From Streptomycetaceae bacterium (GTDB lineage Bacteria > Actinomycetota > Actinomycetes > Nanopelagicales > Nanopelagicaceae): a DNA stretch of 52,918 nucleotides. Made by a program: the position numbers and the translations under genes. Positions 46,211 to 52,918 of this stretch are shown here, one piece after another. The notes under the pieces were generated by a model that was not told the DNA's origin, searched no databases, and was given only the letters and a program-made list of their open reading frames with translations. The stretch spans positions 1-52,918 of the forward strand of contig QYPG01000038.1 in assembly GCA_007279945.1 (NCBI GenBank), read 5' to 3'. The stretch's first letter is position 1. Each line of letters begins with the position of its first letter.

Positions 46211-47031
46211 GCGAACTCCTTTATACAGATCCATTAGCTGCTGCTGAATTAGCTGCTGCCGAAATTGCCGATCGCACAGGGGTTGCCTCCCACGACGTTG
46301 CACTTGTCATGGGCTCTGGTTGGGTAAGTGCAGTTGACGCACTTGGTTCGCCTGCATATGAATGCAACGCAGAAGAGCTCACTGGATTCTTACCACCGAC
46401 CGTTGTTGGACACTCTGGAAAAGTTCGCTCATATCTGATCGAAAGCAATGGCAAAAAGTTGCGCGCGCTTGTCTTTCTTGGTCGCACCCATCTTTACGAA
46501 GGTAAAGGTGTTGAGCCAGTAGTGCATAGCGTTCGAGTTGCAGTCAAGGCGGGTGCCAAGGTTGTAATCCTTACAAATGCATGCGGTGGAATAAATACCG
46601 CATACAAAGTTGGACAGCCAGTCTTGATCCGTGATCATATTTCTCTCACCGCAGTATCACCATTATCAGGTGCTACCTTTGTTGATTTAACTGATCTTTA
46701 CAGCAAACGAATTCGCGCAATTGTTAAAAAGGAAGATGCCTCCCTTGAAGAAGGTGTCTACGTTCATTGGCGCGGGCCAACGTATGAAACTCCCGCAGAG
46801 ATTTTGATGATGCGAACAATGGGTGCTGACTTAGTGGGAATGTCCACAGTCCCTGAAGCAATTGCCGCACATGCACTTGGTGCAGAAGTTTTAGGAATCT
46901 CTTTAGTAACTAATGCTGCCGCAGGTGTAACCGGTGAAAAACTCAACCATGAAGAGGTTATCGCCGCTGGAAAAGCTGCAGCAGATCGTATGGGCGCTCT
47001 TCTCAAAGCAGTCATTCCAAAGTTATTCTAA
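46207..47031 (+). CDS. punA: purine nucleoside phosphorylase (trimeric type)
   Basis: A 274-residue PNP that splits purine (deoxy)ribonucleosides with phosphate into base and (deoxy)ribose 1-phosphate. Motifs: [79 protein letters not shown] and LVTNAAAGV, whose Asn fits preference for 6-oxopurines (inosine, guanosine). The start overlaps the accA stop by ATGA. It is the first gene of the nucleoside-degradation part of the operon. Confidence 0.94.
   Translation: MSELLYTDPLAAAELAAAEIADRTGVASHDVALVMGSGWVSAVDALGSPAYECNAEELTGFLPPTVVGHSGKVRSYLIESNGKKLRALVFLGRTHLYEGKGVEPVVHSVRVAVKAGAKVVILTNACGGINTAYKVGQPVLIRDHISLTAVSPLSGATFVDLTDLYSKRIRAIVKKEDASLEEGVYVHWRGPTYETPAEILMMRTMGADLVGMSTVPEAIAAHALGAEVLGISLVTNAAAGVTGEKLNHEEVIAAGKAAADRMGALLKAVIPKLF
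47024..47029 (+). promoter_or_regulatory. -10 box (TATTCT) for leaderless pentomutase transcript, inside punA
   Basis: TATTCT, 6 nt (AAGTAC), then the ATG at 47036. The box lies in the last codons of punA. Confidence 0.4.
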
Positions 47032-47035
47032 GTAC

Positions 47036-48646
47036 ATGGATCTACGTACCGAAGCAGAAGCATGGATTGCTGATGATCCAGATCCAAAAACTGCAGCCCA
47101 AGTACAAGCTTGGTTAGATACCAATAACGAAGTTGAACTTAAGCGCTCATTCGCTGGCTTTTTGCAGTTTGGTACCGCTGGCCTGCGTGGGCCAGTGCGC
47201 CCAGGACCATCCGGAATGAACCGCGCCGTCGTTGGCAGAACTGCAGCGGGAATAGTTGCCTACATGCGAGAGCGCAATTTAAGCTCGGTAGTTATTGGTC
47301 GCGACGCCAGATATGGCTCTGAAGATTTCACCTTTGAAACCGCTGAAATTATGAGTGGTGCAGGAATGAAAGTCTTTATTTTACCGCGGCCACTTCCAAC
47401 ACCCGTTTTAGCATTTGCAACAAATGAATTGAAATGCGACGTTGGCATAATGGTTACAGCTAGCCATAATCCCCCACAAGATAATGGATATAAAGTTTAT
47501 TTAGGTGGCACTGCTGATGGGATTAATTATCGTGGTTCACAAATTATTTCACCAACCGATGAATCTATTGCAGCCAAGATTGCAGCAGTAACATCTCTGG
47601 CGGCCCAACCTCGTGCCAAAAAATGGACCGTACTTAATGAAGATATTATTGACAAGTACATAAACATTACGGCGGCAATTGCAACAAAACCAGGAAACTT
47701 AAAGATTGTTTATACCGCGATGCATGGGGTTGGTACTGAAACACTGCTGCGCGTCTTTCACAAGGCTGGCTTTCAATCGCCGATCCTGGTTGATGCCCAA
47801 GCACAGCCCGATCCCGATTTTCCTACAGTTGCATTTCCAAATCCAGAAGAGCCTGGGGCAATAGATTTAGCGTTGGAAACCGCCAGAAACTTTGGAGCTG
47901 ATTTAGTTATTGCTAATGATCCCGATGCGGATCGTTGTGCGGCTGCACTCAAAGATCCGATCACTGGTTGGCGCATGCTAAGAGGAGATGAACTTGGAGT
48001 TATTCTTGGTGAATCGATTGCACGAACAAACTCACATGGCATTTTTGCTAACTCCATTGTTTCTTCATCGGTTTTAAGTAAGATCGCGCAACACTATAAG
48101 TTGGAGTTTAAAGAGACTCTGACTGGTTTTAAATGGCTAGCGAAAATTCACGGGCTTACTTTTGGCTACGAAGAAGCTCTCGGCTACTGTGTAGATTCAC
48201 AGACGGTCAACGATAAAGATGGAATATCGGCAGCGATAAAGTTGGCGCAGATTGCAAGTGATTTAGCTGCACAGGGAAAGACTCTTCAAGACTTACTCGA
48301 TGAAGTGTGGAAACGCCATGGCTTCCACGCCACTGACCAGATCTCTATTCGACTAACCGATCTCTCTAAAGTTGGAGTAATTCTGGGCTCACTGCGTACA
48401 AATTCGCCAACATCTATCGCGGGGCGCAATGTAGTATCAATCGATGATCTGGCACAGCCAACGGATGGATTACCGCCAACGGATGGGATCCGCTTGTGGC
48501 TTGAAGGAGATGTTCGAATTATTATTCGTCCAAGTGGCACTGAGGCAAAGATGAAGTGCTACATCGAAGTAGTTGAAAAAGATTCATCGACTGCACAAGG
48601 TGTACTAGATCAACTGCGTGCTCCTTTAATGGAGTTGTTATCGTGA
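47036..48646 (+). CDS. pmmB: phosphohexomutase-family phosphopentomutase/phosphoglucomutase (PmmB-like)
   Basis: A 536-residue alpha-D-phosphohexomutase. It shows FLQFGTAGLRGPVRPGPSGM, the phosphoserine loop VTASHNPPQDNGYKVYLGG, the metal loop NDPDADRCAAAL, FGYEEALGYC and the phosphate loop RPSGTEAKMKCYIEV. In mycobacteria pmmB follows the PNP gene, and its place between punA and deoC argues for moving phosphate from C1 to C5 of (deoxy)ribose, replacing DeoB. Phosphoglucomutase activity remains possible. Start ATG 47036, 4 nt after the punA stop, with a TATTCT box 6 nt before it. Confidence 0.88.
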   Translation: MDLRTEAEAWIADDPDPKTAAQVQAWLDTNNEVELKRSFAGFLQFGTAGLRGPVRPGPSGMNRAVVGRTAAGIVAYMRERNLSSVVIGRDARYGSEDFTFETAEIMSGAGMKVFILPRPLPTPVLAFATNELKCDVGIMVTASHNPPQDNGYKVYLGGTADGINYRGSQIISPTDESIAAKIAAVTSLAAQPRAKKWTVLNEDIIDKYINITAAIATKPGNLKIVYTAMHGVGTETLLRVFHKAGFQSPILVDAQAQPDPDFPTVAFPNPEEPGAIDLALETARNFGADLVIANDPDADRCAAALKDPITGWRMLRGDELGVILGESIARTNSHGIFANSIVSSSVLSKIAQHYKLEFKETLTGFKWLAKIHGLTFGYEEALGYCVDSQTVNDKDGISAAIKLAQIASDLAAQGKTLQDLLDEVWKRHGFHATDQISIRLTDLSKVGVILGSLRTNSPTSIAGRNVVSIDDLAQPTDGLPPTDGIRLWLEGDVRIIIRPSGTEAKMKCYIEVVEKDSSTAQGVLDQLRAPLMELLS

Positions 48647-49590
48647 GTTTCTATGGATTAGTAGATGGCACTGATACATCTTTGAAGAATTACTTAGGAT
48701 CACTCTCAGGCGTAGACCAGGTTGGCGCCGACGCACGTGCTGCAATGTTGGCAACGCGCAGTATCAAAACTACGTCAAAGCGTTGGGCAATTGATATGGC
48801 AATTTCGATGGTTGATTTAACTACCCTCGAAGGCGCTGATACCGTCGGAAAAGTGCAGGCGCTATGTACAAAGGCGGTTCGCCCAGATCCAACAGATCTA
48901 ACTGTTCCAAGTGTTGGTGCAGTCTGCGTTTATAACGACATGGTTGCAACTGCCCGCAAGCATTTAGATTTAGTGGGAGGTCAACACGTTGGTGTTGCGG
49001 CAGTATCCACTGCCTTTCCCTCTGGCCGCGCATCGATGCCGGTTAAGTTACGTGATACCAGAGATGCACTCGATGCTGGAGCATCTGAAATTGATATGGT
49101 GATCGACCGCGGAGCTTTTTTAAGTGGTCACTACATCGATGTCTTTAATGAGATTGTTGCAATTAAAGAGTTGTGTGGAACCCGTGCGCATTTAAAAGTA
49201 ATCTTTGAAACTGGCGAACTAGTCACGTATGACAATGTTCGTAAAGCATCTTTCTTGGCCATGGCCGCAGGCGCAGATTTTATAAAGACGTCGACCGGTA
49301 AGATTGCACCAGCTGCCACCGCTCCTGTGGTCTTAGTAATGCTTGAAGCGGTACGCGATTTTTACTCTATGACCCAACAGCGAATCGGAGTAAAACCTGC
49401 AGGTGGGATCAGAAATACTAAGGATGCCATCAAGCAGTTGGTCCTAGTCAATGAGACGGCCGGCCCGGAATGGCTCACACCATCGCTATTTCGCATTGGT
49501 GCTAGCGCTTTACTCAATGATTTACTCATGCAGCGTATGAAAATGGATACTGGCTACTACGCTAGTCCTGCCTACGTAACGATCGATTAA
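48643..49590 (+). CDS. deoC: deoxyribose-phosphate aldolase
   Basis: A 315-residue class I aldolase splitting deoxyribose 5-phosphate into acetaldehyde and glyceraldehyde 3-phosphate. The Schiff-base lysine is in DFIKTSTGKIAPAATAP; EIDMVIDRGAFLSG, LKVIFETGEL and GVKPAGGIRNTKDA also match. It is longer than E. coli DeoC because of an N-terminal extension of about 60 residues. The start is GTG overlapping the pmmB stop (GTGA). Confidence 0.94.
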   Translation: MSFYGLVDGTDTSLKNYLGSLSGVDQVGADARAAMLATRSIKTTSKRWAIDMAISMVDLTTLEGADTVGKVQALCTKAVRPDPTDLTVPSVGAVCVYNDMVATARKHLDLVGGQHVGVAAVSTAFPSGRASMPVKLRDTRDALDAGASEIDMVIDRGAFLSGHYIDVFNEIVAIKELCGTRAHLKVIFETGELVTYDNVRKASFLAMAAGADFIKTSTGKIAPAATAPVVLVMLEAVRDFYSMTQQRIGVKPAGGIRNTKDAIKQLVLVNETAGPEWLTPSLFRIGASALLNDLLMQRMKMDTGYYASPAYVTID

Positions 49591-51041
49591 TGGAGACTCC
49601 AGTGAGCTTTGATTATGCATCTGCCCCCGAATCGCGGGCGATCGTTTCGATTAAACCTAAGTACGGCCACTTTATTGCCGGCAAGTTCGTCGCAGGCAGC
49701 AAGCATTTCCCCACCATTAACCCTGCGACCGAAGAGGTCTTAAGCCACATCGCCTTAGCGGGTAAGGCTGAAGTCGATGCCGCCGTAAAAGCTGCACGCA
49801 AGGCTTACACAACTACGTGGTCAAAAATGAGCGGTAAAGAGCGTGGAAAATACTTATTTCGCATAGCGCGAATCATGCAAGAGCGCGCACGAGAGTTTGC
49901 AGTACTAGAGACTTTAGATAATGGAAAACCAATCCGTGAATCACGCGATGTCGATATTCCATTAGCTGCTGCACATTTTTTCTATCATGCAGGGTGGGCC
50001 GATAAACTTGAGTTTGCAGGTCTTGGAACTTCAACAAAGCCACATGGCGTAGCAGGTCAGATTATTCCTTGGAACTTTCCACTACTCATGTTGGCATGGA
50101 AAGTTGCGCCTGCACTTGCCACTGGTAATACCGTTGTATTAAAACCTGCCGAAAGCACATCACTGACCGCACTGCTATTTGCCGAAGTGTGTCAACAGGC
50201 TGAACTTCCTGCAGGTGTTGTCAATATTGTTACTGGCGATGGTTCAACAGGCGCATTAATAGTTAACCATCCTGGAATTGATAAGATCGCATTTACTGGC
50301 TCTACTGAAGTTGGCAAGATAATTGCTCGGGCAGTTGCTTCAACTCCTAAGAGTGTGACTTTGGAGCTTGGCGGCAAAGCGGCCAACATCATCTTTGACG
50401 ATGCGGCTATCGATGAAGCTGTAGAAGGCATTGTTAATGGAATCTTTTTCAATCAAGGCCATGTGTGTTGTGCGGGCTCTCGATTGATTCTGCAAGAAAA
50501 CGTCGCCGATGAAGTTTTAGAGAAGTTAAAAGTAAGAATGGCAAAGATACGCATCGGTGATCCAATGGATAAAAATACCGATGTGGGTGCGATTAACTCT
50601 AAAGAACAACTTGCCAAGATAATTGAACTTACAGCTGCAGGTGATGCCGAAGGTGCCCAGCGCTGGAGTGCACCATGTGAACTGCCAAGCAAAGGTTTCT
50701 GGTTTGCACCAACTATTTTCACTGGTGTTACTCAAGCCCACCGCATAGCTCGCGAAGAGATCTTTGGTCCGGTGCTCTCAGTTCTGACTTTCAGAACCCC
50801 TCAAGAGGGGATAGATAAGGCAAATAACACGCCTTTTGGCTTATCAGCCGGTGTGTGGAGCGAGAAGGGCTCACGAATTCTCTGGGCAACACAACAGTTG
50901 CGCGCCGGAGTTGTCTGGGCAAATACATTTAATAAGTTTGATCCAACATCACCATTTGGCGGTTATAAAGAGTCTGGCTGGGGTCGAGAAGGTGGACGAC
51001 ACGGATTAAGCGCTTATTTGAAGGGAGTCGGACATGAGTAA
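49590..51041 (+). CDS. aldehyde dehydrogenase (NAD(P)-dependent)
   Basis: A 483-residue enzyme with a full set of catalytic residues: IIPWNFPLLMLAWKVAPALA (Asn), IAFTGSTEVGKIIA (cofactor loop), TLELGGKAANIIFDD (Glu), NQGHVCCAGSRLIL (nucleophile Cys), EEIFGPVLSVLTF and NTFNKFDPTSPFGGYKESGW. Its place right after deoC (TAATG overlap) suggests oxidation of the acetaldehyde released by DeoC to acetate. The following gene encodes a half-length relative. Confidence 0.92.
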   Translation: METPVSFDYASAPESRAIVSIKPKYGHFIAGKFVAGSKHFPTINPATEEVLSHIALAGKAEVDAAVKAARKAYTTTWSKMSGKERGKYLFRIARIMQERAREFAVLETLDNGKPIRESRDVDIPLAAAHFFYHAGWADKLEFAGLGTSTKPHGVAGQIIPWNFPLLMLAWKVAPALATGNTVVLKPAESTSLTALLFAEVCQQAELPAGVVNIVTGDGSTGALIVNHPGIDKIAFTGSTEVGKIIARAVASTPKSVTLELGGKAANIIFDDAAIDEAVEGIVNGIFFNQGHVCCAGSRLILQENVADEVLEKLKVRMAKIRIGDPMDKNTDVGAINSKEQLAKIIELTAAGDAEGAQRWSAPCELPSKGFWFAPTIFTGVTQAHRIAREEIFGPVLSVLTFRTPQEGIDKANNTPFGLSAGVWSEKGSRILWATQQLRAGVVWANTFNKFDPTSPFGGYKESGWGREGGRHGLSAYLKGVGHE

Positions 51042-51876
51042 TCGAATCGACGTCAAAAAGACTTATAAGTTATTTATTAATGGAGTATTCCCCCGCACTG
51101 AGTCGGGACGTACATATGAAGTTAAAAGTGCAAAAGGTTCATTCATAGCTAACCCATGTTTAGCTTCGCGCAAAGATTTAAAAGATGCCGTTGTAGCCGC
51201 ACGTGCAGCACATCATGGATGGAATAAAGCCACTGCCTACAACAAGGGACAGATTCTCTACCGACTTGCTGAAATGCTAGAAGGTCGGCGCGCGCAGTTT
51301 GTTGACGAGATTATCGCGGTAACTGGTGCCACAAAAGCTAAGGCCGAAAAAGAAGTGAGCGAATCTGTAGATCGCTTAGTCTGGTACGCCGGTTGGTCTG
51401 ACAAGATTTCATCCCTTTCTGGCGCCCTTAATCCAGTTGCTGGCCCTTATTACAACTTTACAATTCCTGAAAGTATGGGGGTCGTTGCAGCCATTGCACC
51501 TGAAACTCCATCACTATTGGGATTGATCGATGTCATAGCGCCAATTATTGTTTCCGGAAATACGCTCGTTGTTTTGGCAAGTTCTAAAGCCCCGCTCTCG
51601 GCTATGAGTTTTGCTGAAGTGATTGCAACCAGCGATGTGCCGGCAGGTGTCATTAATATTTTGACTGGAATGAAAGATGAAATTGCGCCATGGATGGCAT
51701 CTCATATGGACATTGATGGATTTGATATCACTGGGCTAGCTACAAAGAAGCACGCTGAGATTCGTGCGTCAGGGGCGGAAAATTTGAAGCGTATCTTCGC
51801 CTTCAAATCCCACGATCCAGCTCGTATTCTTGCCTTTATGGAAGCCAAGACTGTCTGGCACCCAATAGGGCTCTAA
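51034..51876 (+). CDS. half-length aldehyde dehydrogenase homologue (no catalytic domain)
   Basis: A 280-residue protein matching the N-terminal cofactor-binding half of aldehyde dehydrogenase (KLFINGVFPRTESGRTYEV; AVVAARAAHHGWNKATAYNK; ESMGVVAAIAPETPSLLGLI). The usual FTGSTxxG loop is replaced by FDITGLATKKHAEI, the ELGGK element is gone, and the chain ends before the Cys-containing catalytic domain with KTVWHPIGL. It overlaps the full enzyme by 8 bp and so is co-translated. I infer a non-catalytic partner or regulatory subunit. Paired long/short ALDH genes after deoC are, as I recall, known in other actinobacteria. Confidence 0.82.
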   Translation: MSNRIDVKKTYKLFINGVFPRTESGRTYEVKSAKGSFIANPCLASRKDLKDAVVAARAAHHGWNKATAYNKGQILYRLAEMLEGRRAQFVDEIIAVTGATKAKAEKEVSESVDRLVWYAGWSDKISSLSGALNPVAGPYYNFTIPESMGVVAAIAPETPSLLGLIDVIAPIIVSGNTLVVLASSKAPLSAMSFAEVIATSDVPAGVINILTGMKDEIAPWMASHMDIDGFDITGLATKKHAEIRASGAENLKRIFAFKSHDPARILAFMEAKTVWHPIGL

Positions 51877-52826
51877 GACCAGCCTTTATCAATGGTTCTT
51901 AGCCATAATTGACGGACAGCTTCGACATCTAGATCCATGACTACTCGCACCTTAGCTGAATCTTCTAAGTCCAAAGGCTCTAACTCTTTAAGAAATGAAT
52001 CTCTGCGATCACAGATTGTTTGTCCTCGTGCCGGACCAGATGAAGTATCAACCACGACATCAAACATCTCGGTAGTAAAGAACTCAGGATGAATTGCAGT
52101 TGCAACGGCGCCATAATCTCCCAAAGTTATTGGCGATACGCCCAACCGTTCGATAAATGCGTGAATGAGTGAACCCCCAAATTGAGCAGAAGGTTCGGTG
52201 GATCGCTTAAGGCTTTCAGCTTCTTCGCGAGTGACACCTGGCCGCATAAAAACATCTAAGCCGTACATGGTAATTGGAACACCGCTTTGGAAGACGATTG
52301 CAGCTGCTTCTGGGTCGTGCCAAATATTGAACTCTGCCGCAGCTGTAGCATTACCTGCCGAAGTAGAACCACCCATTAAAATAATGCGATGTAGCTTCTT
52401 AGCTGTCTCAGGAAATGCTCGTAAGAAAAGTGCAACGTTCGTTAGAGGTGCAAGCGGAACAAGAGTAACCGGCTCACTTGAACTCTCTATCAAATCTCGC
52501 ATGAGCTCTACTGCCGACCGCTTGTCTATCACCCGCTTTGATGGTGGGATTCCTAGATCTCCCATTCCATCTGCGCCATGAACATATTCGGCATATTTTG
52601 ACTCACCTAACAGGGGGCGAACAGCTCCACGAGCCACAGGAATATCCACAGCCCCTGCTGCATCTAAAACTTTCAATGTATTAGCCACAACTTGATCCAC
52701 ATTGGTATTGCCGTCGACACATGTGACTCCCAAGAGAGATATTGCCGGATGCATAGCGGCAAAAAGCACGGCAAATGCATCATCGACGCCAGTATCGACA
52801 TCTAGAATCATTGAAGTTTTATTCAT
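51873..52826 (-). CDS. iunH: inosine-uridine preferring nucleoside hydrolase
   Basis: A 317-residue Ca2+-dependent N-ribohydrolase. The DVDTGVDDAFAVLFA cluster near the N-terminus (Asp-rich) binds calcium. Other features are GVTCVDGNTNVDQVV, VHGADGMGDLGIP and AEFNIWHDPEAAAIVF near the active site. It splits nucleosides into base and ribose. The stop interlocks with the half-ALDH stop over 4 bp. It is divergent from the sugar kinase, which could phosphorylate the ribose. Confidence 0.92.
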   Translation of the reverse strand: MNKTSMILDVDTGVDDAFAVLFAAMHPAISLLGVTCVDGNTNVDQVVANTLKVLDAAGAVDIPVARGAVRPLLGESKYAEYVHGADGMGDLGIPPSKRVIDKRSAVELMRDLIESSSEPVTLVPLAPLTNVALFLRAFPETAKKLHRIILMGGSTSAGNATAAAEFNIWHDPEAAAIVFQSGVPITMYGLDVFMRPGVTREEAESLKRSTEPSAQFGGSLIHAFIERLGVSPITLGDYGAVATAIHPEFFTTEMFDVVVDTSSGPARGQTICDRRDSFLKELEPLDLEDSAKVRVVMDLDVEAVRQLWLRTIDKGWS

Positions 52827-52832
52827 ACCCGA

Positions 52833-52839
52833 TAGCCTA
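52833..52839. promoter_or_regulatory. symmetric bidirectional -10 element, iunH / PfkB kinase
   Basis: The heptamer TAGCCTA reads TAGCCT on the plus strand (6 nt before the kinase ATG) and TAGGCT on the minus strand (7 nt before the iunH ATG). The gap between the start codons is 18 bp. Confidence 0.55.
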
Positions 52840-52844
52840 TCGCC

Positions 52845-52918
52845 ATGAGTAAATCAGTTATAGCTGTCGTTGGAAGCGCCATGATGGATCTCACGGCCTA
52901 TGCCGATACTCTTCCCGA
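52845..52918 (+). CDS. PfkB-family sugar (ribo)kinase, 5' end only
   Basis: Only 24 codons are present before the window ends: MSKSVIAVVGSAMMDLTAYA and on. The VVGSxxMD start is the N-terminal strand and substrate-binding motif of ribokinase-like PfkB enzymes. Beside a nucleoside hydrolase it most likely phosphorylates ribose, but the active site is outside the window. Confidence 0.75.
   Translation, partial: MSKSVIAVVGSAMMDLTAYADTLP

Noticed and set aside
47036-48646. Recent duplicate of manB (7914-9272)
   Set aside because: The phosphoserine and metal loops are shared as expected of the family, but lengths (536 and 452) and surrounding residues differ widely.

Overview
The window looks like a piece of a streamlined, AT-leaning actinobacterial chromosome, most likely a freshwater 'acI' type (order Nanopelagicales, e.g. 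Planktophila or Nanopelagicus). The actinobacterial call rests on marker genes read directly: a WhiB2-type Fe-S regulator, MtrA/MtrB, mycothiol deacetylase MshB, DUF3499, DUF3107, DUF3117, DUF5719, the Rv3235 family (DUF6459), and the AccD-AccE-Maf-AccA carboxylase cluster. The lineage guess is inference from compactness and base composition by eye; I did not count GC or run a search. From memory, the gene order is a shuffled, condensed version of several M. tuberculosis stretches (around Rv3206-Rv3211, Rv3235-Rv3308 and Rv1170-Rv1232).

Layout. 1-266 (-): 5' part of a SAF-domain envelope protein. 389-916 (+): Rv3235-family protein. 913-16910 (-): one long block in the order of transcription fdxA, dapC, nucleotidyltransferase (manC-like), whiB2, large membrane glycosyltransferase, DUF5719, DUF3499, manB, ahcY, mtrA, mtrB, comF, secA. 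17001-17201 (+): a lone SH3-like microprotein. 17213-19530 (-): moeZ-like, mshB, small membrane protein. 19562-21793 (+): TetR, DUF3107, DEAD-box helicase. 21790-24172 (-): DMT transporter, PHP phosphoesterase, MarC. 24195-25966 (+): MgtE-N/CBS protein and DUF1003. 25934-32119 (-): LOG, SRPBCC, sigma-region-4 microprotein, DUF3117, pepA, O-methyltransferase, htrA, tatB, mrp. 32150-33067 (+): dapD. 33047-36881 (-): GT2, polysaccharide ABC exporter, SpoIID/LytB protein. 36918-39748 (+): LCP ligase, UDP-glucose dehydrogenase, CoA-binding protein. 39745-42119 (-): birA, purK, purE. 42138-51876 (+): pccB/accD, accE, maf, accA, pnp, pentomutase, deoC, aldehyde dehydrogenase and a half-length aldehyde dehydrogenase. 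51873-52826 (-): nucleoside hydrolase. 52845-end (+): PfkB sugar kinase, cut by the window edge.

How they work together. Three themes dominate. One is envelope building and sensing: Sec and Tat export, MtrAB, HtrA, mannose/UDP-glucuronate sugar supply, ABC export and LCP attachment, and DAP supply by DapC/DapD. The second is biotin-dependent acyl-CoA carboxylation with its own biotin ligase next door. The third is a nucleoside scavenging route from (deoxy)nucleosides through PNP, pentomutase and DeoC to acetaldehyde, which the aldehyde dehydrogenases can oxidise, plus a nucleoside hydrolase and sugar kinase.

The most interesting signal is not a gene but the junctions. About twenty genes have a TAnnnT -10 box exactly 6-7 nt before the start codon, the arrangement expected of leaderless transcripts. 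At two divergent junctions (birA/pccB and nucleoside hydrolase/PfkB) a single symmetric TAnnnTA heptamer serves both strands, and both start-codon pairs are exactly 18 bp apart. A third junction (DMT/mgtE) is nearly the same. Six of seven convergent junctions overlap, four of them by interlocked stop codons of exactly 4 bp. There are no gene-free stretches above 300 bases, and I saw no tRNA, rRNA, insertion sequence, CRISPR array or phage gene. I found no new multi-gene defence or biosynthetic system.
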